64,000 nucleotides of DNA from Flammeovirgaceae bacterium SG7u.111. Its GTDB lineage: Bacteria > Bacteroidota > Bacteroidia > Cytophagales > Flammeovirgaceae. Position numbers and translations under genes: made by a program. Each line of letters starts with the position of its first letter. The stretch's first letter is position 1. The stretch covers positions 2,371,635 through 2,435,634 of the forward strand of contig CP139021.1 in the NCBI GenBank assembly GCA_034044135.1. The letters run 5' to 3'. Below, in pieces: positions 15,662-23,747 of the stretch. The notes under the pieces are model-generated. The model saw only the letters and a program-made list of their open reading frames with translations, had not been told where the DNA came from and searched no databases.

Positions 15662-17908
15662 CTATTTTGTCACTTTCAGTTTAAAAGCCTGATACCTATT
15701 GGCATTGGAAAGGCGTAGAATATACAGACCTTGTCCTAATCCGTCTAGTGGAACTCTGGTTGCCCCAAAGTTTAAAGGCATTTCTTTTAATATCTTTCCT
15801 TCTATGCTTATCAGTTCCAAATTTTCCTCAAATTCAGATTGGATATTTACAAAGTCTTTGGCAGGGTTCGGGTAGATTTTCAAGTTTTCTACCAACTCCG
15901 CAGGAAGTCCGGCTACTATGTCGTCGTCAATTCCGGCTCTAATCACTACAGCACCTACTCCTCCCGACTTTCCATCGGGGAACTTCACCTCTACGGTGTT
16001 CAGCTCTTTGAGTAATTTTCCATCTACCTTTATGATTCGGGTGGTAGCATAATCATCGTTAGTGATGCGTTCGGCGCAATCTTCTACAGGAGATGCCAGT
16101 TTTGTGCCGTTAAGGCTGATCTCTATTTCTTTTCCATTTGCCTTATCTCGGCTAACTCCTACTCTCAATATAGCATATTTTGCTTTTTGATATTCAGGAA
16201 CCTGAACTGTGAAAGATTTTGAGCCGTTGAATTTTACTCCCGTTTCTGAACTGTAATAGGGGATTTCATTTACCTCGGTTTCCTCTTCTATATCGGCATC
16301 GTAGGTCACGAAAACAACAATTGATTCTTGTGCGCCTATGTTAATATTTTGAAGGGTACTGATTTCACCTTCCGCCAGATTTGGACGGAAATCTTCTCCT
16401 CTGCCCAGTCTCCTTATTTTTATTTTACTGATAGAGTTTCCATCGTTGTCTACATTCACATTGATAGTTCCTTCTGTGTTGCTCTGGTTGTGGAACAGCA
16501 TCGTCATCACATTTTTGTCCACAAAAGTAAAATGTTGGATGTCCGTATCGCTGGTATAAGATTCTACCCTGCGTCCCTTTACATCATCGAAAAAGTTGAA
16601 GAAATGGATAAGTTTTGCTTCGTGCCACACATCGCTGTTTTTGTCAAAGTTCTCCTTCACCAAAAGGCTTGAGTAATAGGTCGGATCCCAACCCGCAGAT
16701 TCTAATAAGATAAATGGAACAGATTTTTTGACAATATGAGGGTGGTTCATGAACATCAGGGTATTGGCAATAGCACTGTTCACCATAATGAAGTTGTCGA
16801 TGCTTCTTTTCTCCATTTCGTGTAAAAAACCCGAGCCGGGGAAATACTGGTCGGCTAACTTATCGAGCGCATACGTTCTGTTGGCACCATCAGGAATATA
16901 TCCGCCATGTTCGCTACCTACAAACGTGAACTCTTTTCCATATTTATTATAGGTGTGGGCTGCGATGGCATCAAATACGCTTTCTTCGGGCAAACCAGAT
17001 GAAACTCCTCCTACAAAGTCATTTTCGGCATCTTCCCATCTCATATAATCATAGGTATGGAAGGAATAGAAATCGAGAGAGAAATTTGTCCTGTCAATAA
17101 AATCAGTAATCTGGTTAAGGTTGCCGAATTCTTTTTTATAAAAGTTGCCAACCGAATAACAAGGACCACCTATTTGCGTGTTTATTCCCATCTCATCAAA
17201 CTTCGCCTTTGCTTTTAGGTGGTGGTCTATAAAGCGTTGGTCTCCCCAAAATTTCCAATGAGGCTCATTTATTAGTTCGTAGAAAGGGGGGCGTTTAAAG
17301 TCGGTGTATTTGTATTTGAAAATATAGGCAAGTAGTTCTGCTGCCGCATCGTTATTGGTGGGAAACTTTTGGTCGTGTGCATCGGTAATGGTGTATTGCT
17401 CCATAAACGAAGGGTAGGCATTATGCCCTTCATGCGCTGCTAAGTTCTGGTTGGACGCCCATGTAGTCTTCAAAAAATCTGCTACATTATCGTCGTTAGC
17501 ATTTGGGACGAGTTTGTTTTTCAGATAAGTTGTATCTGCCCAGCCAGTTCGGGTAGGGTCTTCTTTTACCGAGTTGCCCCAGTTCACTTCTCCTCTCACT
17601 ATCTGGAACTTTCTGCCCACTGTCATTTCCAATTCTTTGAAATAATAATCGAAACGCTCTTGGGTCTTGATCTTTGAAGATATTTCATCAACGCTGCTCG
17701 CTAAGTTGAAATACTTGCTTCGGTTGAGGTTTTTCTCTCCATTAATGGCTGCACTTACTTTGGGCGAAACATCGACCGTGATTTGCTGCTGGGCATAGAG
17801 CGAACCCGAAAGGGAAAGGATGAATAGTGTAATAAGTACGTGGACATAAGAAAGCGTATGTTTGGGCGAGATTATTTTTTTGTTAGGCGAGACAAAAAAT
17901 CCTTGCAT
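15662..17908 (-). CDS. GH86 beta-agarase/porphyranase with T9SS sorting domain
   Basis: The frame is open from 18019 (785 codons); the Met at 17908 gives 748 residues and a hydrophobic segment LITLFILSLSGSLYAQ near 26-41 as signal peptide. The catalytic domain has the acid/base Glu in FYELINEPHWKFW (about 215 from this start) and the nucleophile Glu in VGSEHGGYIP (about 333), as in GH86. Beta-sandwich domains follow, and residues from about 670 form a T9SS type A domain (NLKIYPNPAKDFVNIQ ... GLYILRLSN ... FKLKVTK), so it is exported by the type IX system and is anchored or released at the surface. The first codons from either start lie in or beyond a MITE-like insertion (17831-17996), so the native N-terminus has been changed and the true start is uncertain. 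Substrate: agarose or porphyran, not separable here. Confidence 0.9.
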   Translation of the reverse strand: MQGFFVSPNKKIISPKHTLSYVHVLITLFILSLSGSLYAQQQITVDVSPKVSAAINGEKNLNRSKYFNLASSVDEISSKIKTQERFDYYFKELEMTVGRKFQIVRGEVNWGNSVKEDPTRTGWADTTYLKNKLVPNANDDNVADFLKTTWASNQNLAAHEGHNAYPSFMEQYTITDAHDQKFPTNNDAAAELLAYIFKYKYTDFKRPPFYELINEPHWKFWGDQRFIDHHLKAKAKFDEMGINTQIGGPCYSVGNFYKKEFGNLNQITDFIDRTNFSLDFYSFHTYDYMRWEDAENDFVGGVSSGLPEESVFDAIAAHTYNKYGKEFTFVGSEHGGYIPDGANRTYALDKLADQYFPGSGFLHEMEKRSIDNFIMVNSAIANTLMFMNHPHIVKKSVPFILLESAGWDPTYYSSLLVKENFDKNSDVWHEAKLIHFFNFFDDVKGRRVESYTSDTDIQHFTFVDKNVMTMLFHNQSNTEGTINVNVDNDGNSISKIKIRRLGRGEDFRPNLAEGEISTLQNINIGAQESIVVFVTYDADIEEETEVNEIPYYSSETGVKFNGSKSFTVQVPEYQKAKYAILRVGVSRDKANGKEIEISLNGTKLASPVEDCAERITNDDYATTRIIKVDGKLLKELNTVEVKFPDGKSGGVGAVVIRAGIDDDIVAGLPAELVENLKIYPNPAKDFVNIQSEFEENLELISIEGKILKEMPLNFGATRVPLDGLGQGLYILRLSNANRYQAFKLKVTK

Positions 17909-17996
17909 AGCAGAGCTACGGAATGATTTTTTAACGAAGCATAACGGAAAAAGAAATAGTCCAAATTCACGATTTTTTGTGTTCACGTACTTAAGG
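17831..17996 (+). repeat. MITE-like element A, IS630-type ends
   Basis: About 166 bp bounded by inverted ends: left TAAGTACGTGGACATAAG, right (read inward) TTAAGTACGTGAACACAA. The inside shares GATTTTTTAACGAAGCATA and the flanking 30 bases with element B at 45715-45876 in the same orientation. The ends match those of the IS630 element at 43228-44298 (TTTAAGTAAGTGGACAAAAG). It has no transposase. On minus it is read through by the start of the GH86 gene. Confidence 0.72.
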
Positions 17997-18019
17997 TAGT
18001 GTTTGTAAATTCTTTTCAT

Positions 18020-18579
18020 ATTTCATTGATTAAAAAGGATGGATCAAAACCACCAAAGAAAGGCAGTGCCTTAATATGGGGTTTGAGTAAAATTATTTAG
18101 CTGGTATGTTTTTTTCCTAATGTCACAACTCTGTTTCAATTCGAGTTGATGGGTATTTGCGACTCCTAATTTTAGAGATTCTGAGGGGAGAAAGGGGATG
18201 TTATTTGGGTACTCCAATGGGGAGATATGCCTAAAAAGGCATATTCCCAAAAGAGTGTTCGTCGGTACTAAAACAAAGTCTAATATCTTTATTTCATTTT
18301 TCATATTTTATTGAGAAAGCGAATCTCAAGAAGTTCTTATCTTCTATGCTCTGCCAGTTCAGGCGATCATTTTTATCATTGTTAGTGTTTAATCGAGATG
18401 CAATGAAGCTATTTTTTGTGGTGGGAGCAAGTCAAACGTTTGCATTGGCTACTACTCCTATATTTTTGATTTTTAGATGTGTTAAGTTGCTAACTTGACG
18501 ATTGGTATATTTATACCATTTCCCATTTTTTAATCATAGAAGTATTGTTTTCACAATAAAAAATCAAAACAACAAGGAA
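18020..18579. promoter_or_regulatory. Divergent region between GH86 and sulfatase, with palindromes
   Basis: This 560-bp region separates two divergent algal-polysaccharide genes. It contains CAAACGTTTG (18433-18442), a 10-bp palindrome resembling LacI/GalR-type operators, then AAGTTGCTAACTT (18485-18497), then TTGGTATATTTATACCA (18502-18518). These are candidate operator sites for sugar-dependent control, by pattern only. A 77-codon open frame on minus (18071-18304) is not believed to be a gene. Confidence 0.4.
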
Positions 18580-20106
18580 ATGAATATGAAATCAAGACAG
18601 TTATTTTTAATGCTTGCCATTTGTGTGGGAGTTTTTTCAAGCTGCTCAAACAAGGTAGAAGAAGAGGTCAAGAAGAAGCCCAATATCATTTTTATTTTTG
18701 CCGATGACCAAGCTTACAACACCATTCATGCTTTGGGCAATGAGGAAATTATTACGCCTACCTTGGACAAGATGGTGAACGAAGGCACAACTTTTACCAA
18801 TGCATATAATATGGGCGCTTGGAATGGTGCAGTGTGCCAAGCAAGCCGGGCAATGCTCAATACGGGCGTGAGTGTTTGGAGAGCGCAAAAGGCTGATAAA
18901 GTAATGGGGAGTTGGGCTAAAGAAGGTAAGATGTGGGGAAACCTGATGCAACAAGCGGGTTACAAAACGTATATGACAGGAAAATGGCACGTAGGCACCA
19001 GCCCAATGAACTGTTTCGACTCGGTAACGCATATCCGCCCAGGAATGCCAGGCGATGCGTGGGATCATGCAGCGATGATGAAAGTTTTCAAAGATTCGGT
19101 AAACACAGGTTTGCTCACGGCACAAGAAGTTATGCCTGTTGGCTACTGGAGACCAGTGGACGAAGCCGATACGGTTTGGCAGCCTTGGGACAAGAAGTTT
19201 GGTGGTTTTTGGGAAGGTGGAACTCACTGGAGCGAGGTGTTGAAAAATGATGCGCTTGGTTTTATAGACGATGCTACCCAGCAGGAGAAACCTTTTTTTA
19301 TGTACCTAGCCTTCAACGCTGGGCACGATCCTAGACAATCCCCTAAAGAATTTATAGACAAATATCCTTTGGAAAACATTTCCTTGCCGGCTTCTTACAC
19401 ACCAGAGTACCCCAACAAGGAGCTGATTGGTTGCGGTCCCGACTTGCGAGATGAAGCACTTGCACCATTCCCTCGTACCGAATATTCGGTGAAGGTGAAC
19501 CGCCAAGAGTATTTTGCCCTCATCACCCATATGGACGAGCAGATAAATAAGATTTTGGAAGCAGTAGAGAAAAGTGGTCAGGCCGATAATACTTATATTT
19601 TCTTCACTGCTGATCATGGCTTGGCTATTGGAAACCACGGGTTGCTAGGCAAGCAAAATATGTACGAGCATAGTATGCGCCCGCCACTTATGGTAATTGG
19701 TCCAGATGTTCCTAAAAACCAGAAAGTAGAGGCAAATGTGTACCTGCAAGATATTATGGCTTCAACCTTGGAACTAGCTGGTGTGGAAAAACCTGCTTAT
19801 GTGGAGTTCAATAGCCTGATGGACTTGGCTAAAGGGGAGAAAAAAGAGAGCCATTATGCATCTATTTATGGTGCTTATACAAATTTACAGCGCATGGTCC
19901 GCAAAGATGGCTTCAAGCTGATTTTGTACCCAAAGGCAAATAAAGTGATGCTTTTTGACCTCAAAAATGACCCTGAAGAATTGACCGATTTGTCAGGTGA
20001 TGAAAAATATGCAGAGGTAAAAAAGTCGCTGTTCGAAGAGTTTTTGAAAGTCCAAAAAGAAATGGGTGACCCATTAGATATTACTAGTTTACAGGAGCTT
20101 ATTTAA
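18580..20106 (+). CDS. Sulfatase lipoprotein (S1 family, formylglycine type)
   Basis: The frame is open from 18502, but the Met at 18580 follows AACAAGGAAA and starts an SPII signal (LMLAICVGVFSSC, Cys22), giving 508 residues. The catalytic motif is C86-Q-A-S-R; metal ligands include D42-D43 (FADDQ), and FFTADHGLAIGNHGLLGK is the second metal block. It is a lipid-anchored formylglycine sulfatase acting in the periplasm or on the surface. It is divergent from GH86 and is probably part of the same degradation system as the sulfatase at 12628, to which it is clearly related (shared FMYLAF.A.HDPRQ.P block). Position specificity of sulfate removal cannot be read. A terminator follows. Confidence 0.93.
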   Translation: MNMKSRQLFLMLAICVGVFSSCSNKVEEEVKKKPNIIFIFADDQAYNTIHALGNEEIITPTLDKMVNEGTTFTNAYNMGAWNGAVCQASRAMLNTGVSVWRAQKADKVMGSWAKEGKMWGNLMQQAGYKTYMTGKWHVGTSPMNCFDSVTHIRPGMPGDAWDHAAMMKVFKDSVNTGLLTAQEVMPVGYWRPVDEADTVWQPWDKKFGGFWEGGTHWSEVLKNDALGFIDDATQQEKPFFMYLAFNAGHDPRQSPKEFIDKYPLENISLPASYTPEYPNKELIGCGPDLRDEALAPFPRTEYSVKVNRQEYFALITHMDEQINKILEAVEKSGQADNTYIFFTADHGLAIGNHGLLGKQNMYEHSMRPPLMVIGPDVPKNQKVEANVYLQDIMASTLELAGVEKPAYVEFNSLMDLAKGEKKESHYASIYGAYTNLQRMVRKDGFKLILYPKANKVMLFDLKNDPEELTDLSGDEKYAEVKKSLFEEFLKVQKEMGDPLDITSLQELI

Positions 20107-20126
20107 GCTGAAATTAAAGACTTTGG

Positions 20127-20158
20127 AAAGGCGATGGGAAACTGTCGCCTTTTTTGTT
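20127..20158 (+). terminator. Terminator after the second sulfatase
   Basis: AAAGGCGA pairs with TCGCCTTT around a 10-base loop and is followed by a T run, about 20 bp after the stop. Confidence 0.8.
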
Positions 20159-20367
20159 TGTAAGTGTTTGGAGGAAAATGAAGGCGATACAATGGCTAAC
20201 TTGGTGAAAGTATAAATTTATTCTTCTATCTTTTCTAGATCTTTCCTTGGTAGTATCATTTTAATCTTTCAAATTGAAAAGCAAATCAACGAACTACCAA
20301 TTCGAATTTTTTAACAGCTAGTCTCTTGAATTGTTTTTTACACTTTCATTTCAAAAAATAGCATGTC

Positions 20368-22662
20368 ATGAGTAAGGAGAATCATAACGAAGAGTCACTA
20401 CGTCTGAATCGACGAGATTTTATCCGCCTTGGAGGTGGAGTGTTAGCAGTTGGGGCAATGGCTAGTGCCGGATGGGGTATCACTGAAATTATAGCTGGAC
20501 CTGGCGATGTGGATACTTGGCATAAATCTGCTTGCCGCTATTGTGGGACAGGTTGTGGGGTAATGATAGGGATGAGGAAGAATAAGGTGTTGAAGGTACG
20601 GGGCGATCAAGAGGCTCATAATAAAGGAGTTATTTGTATTAAAGGATCTTTGCTTGCAGATGTTGTCAATAAAACCGAGACAAGGTTACTAAAGCCAAAG
20701 ATCAAGAAAAATGGAAAATTTGAAGAGGCAAGCTGGGAAGAGGCGATGAGCTTGGTTGCTTCAAAATTCAAAGAAAATATTGAGACTAACGGAGCCGATT
20801 CGGTAGCCTATTATGGTTCAGGTCAGTTGTATACGGAAGAGTCTTATACGGCTAACAAACTATTTAAGGCAGGGATTGGGACGAATAATGTAGATGGAAA
20901 CCCAAGGCTTTGCATGGCCTCGGCTGCTGTAGGCTATACGCAGACTTTTGGGAAGGATGAACCACCAGGGGCGTATGCCGATATTGATAGCGCCGAAGTA
21001 TTTTTCCTCATTGGGGCAAATATGTACGAGTGCCACCCGCCACTTTGGGAACGAATCATGATCAGGAAAAAGTCCAACCCAAATGTGAAAATCATTGTGG
21101 TGGACCCTCGCCGCACAAAAACAGCCGAAAGAGCAGATTATCACTTGCCTGTAATTCCAGGTACGGATCTTTTGCTTACCAATGCGATGGCTCAAGTGAT
21201 CATAGCCAGAGGTTTGCACGATGAAAAATTCATTTCCGAGCATGTGAAGTTCAACGATGGAAAGCAAGATGTTTCTTTTGAAGAATATAAAGAGTTTCTT
21301 CAAGATTATACCCCTGAAAAGGTAAGTGAAAGGCTAGGCGTAAGCGCTCCTCAAATTGAAGAGATTGCCTATCTTTTTGCCTCCTCAAGGGCTACCATGT
21401 CTTTGTGGACCATGGGTATTAACCAACGGATACAAGGGGTTTTCCTTAATAATAACCTTAATAGTTTACACCTGATAACGCAGCAGATTTGCCGCCCGGG
21501 AGCAACACCGCTTTCGCTTACAGGGCAGAGCAATGCCTGCGGTGGCGTGAGGGATACGGGCTCGCTGTCCCACCTTTTGCCAGGAGGCAGGCTTATTGCC
21601 AATCCGCAGCACCGCAAGGAAATGGAAGAGATTTGGGGAGTAGAGCCAGGGAAAATTGCACCGAAGCCAGGCTACAGTGCCGTGGACTTGTTCCAAGCTA
21701 TGTACGACGATAAGGTGAAGGCAGCACTTGTGATGTGTACGAACCCAGCCCAGTCTGCGCCCAATGCAGATTTGTACCGTGAAGGGCTCGATAAATGCTT
21801 TTTGGTAGTTGCCGATTTGTATGAAACTACGGAAACGGCAAAATATGCCGATGTGCTTTTACCCGCAGCATTTTATGTCGAGAAAACAGGCGTTTATGGC
21901 CAAACAGAACGGAGATATCATCTCATAGAAAAACTTATCGACCCGCCAGGAGAAGCAAGAAGTGATTTGAGCATTTTGGTGGACTTGGCCGAACGCTTGG
22001 GGTATGGAGATCTCATCAGTGGCAAAACTCCGAACGATGCTTGGGACGAATGGCGAAAAGTCTCTGCAAAATCGAAATATAATTTTGAGGGGATTACCTA
22101 CGAAAGGCTGAAGAAGGAAAGGGGGTTGCAATGGCCTTGCCCAACCGAAGATCATCCGGGAACAGTGCGCAGGTACATGAAAGGCGATCCGTTTGTAACG
22201 GAAGGAAAAGAGATTGATTTCTATGGAAAGCCAGATCATAAGGCAAGGGTGTTTTTGCGTCCTTACGTAGAATCTCCCCAACAACTGAGCGAAGAAATGC
22301 CATTTTACCTCACTACAGGTAGGGTAATAGAACAATGGCACACGGGGACTATGACTTCCAATGCCAAGGAGCTGAACAATGCTAGCGGGCCGGGAAGGTT
22401 CAAGCTTTCTCCTTACGATGCTCAGAAAATAGGCGTGGTAGATGGAGATATGATAGAAGTGAAAAGTGGGTTTGGCAGTATAAAAGGGCAAGTGGAGGTC
22501 TCGAATAATGAAACTCCAGGGGTGATTTTTGCCGCATTCTACGATCCTAAGTTTTTAATAAACAAGGTGGTGAGTAGCGCTTACGATCCGGTTTCGAAAG
22601 AACCGGAGTACAAAGTGACTGCGGTAAATGCCAATAAGGTAGAGAAAATCGAACTTAACTAA
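20368..22662 (+). CDS. napA: Periplasmic nitrate reductase, molybdenum subunit
   Basis: The product is 764 residues. A Tat signal (NRRDFIRLGGG, residues 14-24, then a hydrophobic stretch) sends the folded protein to the periplasm. C56, C59, C63 and C90 (CRYCGTGC ... GVICIKG) bind a [4Fe-4S] cluster. C182 in LCMASAAVGY is at the place of the molybdenum-ligand Cys of NapA, followed by TFGKDEPPGAYADI and NMYECHPPLWERI, all typical of NapA rather than formate dehydrogenase. The C-terminal Molydop_binding domain (FYLTTGRVIEQWHTGTMT) holds the bis-MGD cofactor. It reduces nitrate to nitrite with electrons from the quinone pool, probably through the tetraheme cytochrome encoded 50 bp downstream. NapB and NapD genes are absent nearby. 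Confidence 0.9.
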   Translation: MSKENHNEESLRLNRRDFIRLGGGVLAVGAMASAGWGITEIIAGPGDVDTWHKSACRYCGTGCGVMIGMRKNKVLKVRGDQEAHNKGVICIKGSLLADVVNKTETRLLKPKIKKNGKFEEASWEEAMSLVASKFKENIETNGADSVAYYGSGQLYTEESYTANKLFKAGIGTNNVDGNPRLCMASAAVGYTQTFGKDEPPGAYADIDSAEVFFLIGANMYECHPPLWERIMIRKKSNPNVKIIVVDPRRTKTAERADYHLPVIPGTDLLLTNAMAQVIIARGLHDEKFISEHVKFNDGKQDVSFEEYKEFLQDYTPEKVSERLGVSAPQIEEIAYLFASSRATMSLWTMGINQRIQGVFLNNNLNSLHLITQQICRPGATPLSLTGQSNACGGVRDTGSLSHLLPGGRLIANPQHRKEMEEIWGVEPGKIAPKPGYSAVDLFQAMYDDKVKAALVMCTNPAQSAPNADLYREGLDKCFLVVADLYETTETAKYADVLLPAAFYVEKTGVYGQTERRYHLIEKLIDPPGEARSDLSILVDLAERLGYGDLISGKTPNDAWDEWRKVSAKSKYNFEGITYERLKKERGLQWPCPTEDHPGTVRRYMKGDPFVTEGKEIDFYGKPDHKARVFLRPYVESPQQLSEEMPFYLTTGRVIEQWHTGTMTSNAKELNNASGPGRFKLSPYDAQKIGVVDGDMIEVKSGFGSIKGQVEVSNNETPGVIFAAFYDPKFLINKVVSSAYDPVSKEPEYKVTAVNANKVEKIELN

Positions 22663-22714
22663 TTTTAAACGCTAAATCCCAAAGCCATAAGTCGCTTTTG
22701 GCTTGTTTATAAAT

Positions 22715-23443
22715 ATGGAAATAGGATTATTTGAAGTACTCGCCGTCATATTAGGAGTAACCGAGTTGGTGTTGCTTTATCAGCTTCGCAAAAACCGACA
22801 TTCTCTTACCTCTTATGTGAAATCGCTCGTGTTGTTCGGTATTTTGGTGATCCCCCTGATCACACTAAGCTTAGGGAATTATCATGTATTTGTTTCTTCA
22901 AAAGAAGTGGATTCTTGTATGAATTGCCATGTGATGCGCCCTTTTGGAAATGACATGATGCACGACCAAAATAGCATGACACTGGCGGCAAGGCATTATA
23001 AAAATAACTGGATAAAAGACCAAGAGTGCTATTCTTGTCACAAAGATTATGGCTTTCAAGGTACGATGAAAACCAAGGCGGACGGGTATCGTCACCTAAT
23101 GAAATACATCACGGGCACGTACCAAGAGCCGATCAAATTCAGAGGAGAGTTTAACAGCATGAACTGTATGGGTTGCCATAGCGGAACTCCAGTCTTCGAA
23201 AATGTGCATGAACACCAGCCTGTAAAGGAAAACCTAGCCTCGGACAATCCGACTTTGAGCTGTTTGAATTGCCATGGAAGGGCACACCCCGAGCGCTCGC
23301 GCAGAACGCCTGGTCATGAAGATTATGATGAGCTGAATAGGGAATATAAGAGCATTGAAGGAGATGCGGTTTTCCAACCAATAGAAGAAGGGAAAGGCGA
23401 AGAGGTTACTGCTTTTATCAAACGTATCGATTCACAAAACTAA
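22715..23443 (+). CDS. Membrane-anchored tetraheme cytochrome c (NapC/NirT-like)
   Basis: The frame is open from a TTG at 22703, but the ATG at 22715 is preferred, giving 242 residues. Two membrane segments (about 5-23 and 34-56) precede a periplasmic part with four heme sites: CMNCH (68-72), CYSCH (105-109), CMGCH (151-155) and CLNCH (183-187). Extra His and Met residues can serve as distal ligands. It is likely the quinol-oxidising electron donor for NapA. Unlike classical NapC it has two membrane segments instead of one and about 50 residues after the last heme. It shares an operon with napA (about 50 bp gap) and the small gene downstream. Confidence 0.88.
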   Translation: MEIGLFEVLAVILGVTELVLLYQLRKNRHSLTSYVKSLVLFGILVIPLITLSLGNYHVFVSSKEVDSCMNCHVMRPFGNDMMHDQNSMTLAARHYKNNWIKDQECYSCHKDYGFQGTMKTKADGYRHLMKYITGTYQEPIKFRGEFNSMNCMGCHSGTPVFENVHEHQPVKENLASDNPTLSCLNCHGRAHPERSRRTPGHEDYDELNREYKSIEGDAVFQPIEEGKGEEVTAFIKRIDSQN

Positions 23444-23451
23444 GAAAGACC

Positions 23452-23640
23452 ATGAAAATCATAAAAATAGAAGCGCTCTTTACTACCGTGGCAATGATCA
23501 TTAGTTTGTGGTACGTAGTTAGCCCCGGGCCTACGCTCATGTTTCTTTTTGTATTTGTCGCCCAGCCTGCTTTTGCCCTAGCAATCATTAGTGCGTTGTG
23601 GCATATCCGCAGAGATTTGCGTGAAAAGAAAATTTGGTAG
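23452..23640 (+). CDS. Small two-helix membrane protein of the nap unit
   Basis: The product is 62 residues with two membrane segments (about 8-24 and 28-50) and a basic cytoplasmic tail (HIRRDLREKKIW). It begins 8 bp after the cytochrome stop and is followed by a terminator, so it belongs to the nap operon. It may help to assemble or anchor the reductase, but I recognise no family; this is context only. Confidence 0.7.
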   Translation: MKIIKIEALFTTVAMIISLWYVVSPGPTLMFLFVFVAQPAFALAIISALWHIRRDLREKKIW

Positions 23641-23663
23641 ACTAATGTCTGTTTAAGGCATTT

Positions 23664-23710
23664 AAGCCTCTCGTCCATAGAATTTCTTCTTTGGGTGAGA
23701 GGCTTTGGTT
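23664..23710 (+). terminator. Terminator after the nap unit
   Basis: AAGCCTCTC (23664-23672) pairs with GAGAGGCTT (23697-23705) and a TGGTTT tail follows. Confidence 0.7.
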
Positions 23711-23747
23711 TAAGAGCATTTTATAACCTACTCAACTCTTTTGCAAA

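Noticed and set aside
18071-18304. 77-codon frame on minus upstream of GH86
   Set aside because: No signal peptide or family; lies in a regulatory region with palindromes.
18646-19227. 193-codon frame on minus within the sulfatase
   Set aside because: Shadow of a well-supported sulfatase gene; rich in His and Cys as expected of an antisense reading.
21859-22491. 210-codon frame on minus within napA
   Set aside because: Antisense to napA, whose cofactor motifs are intact.
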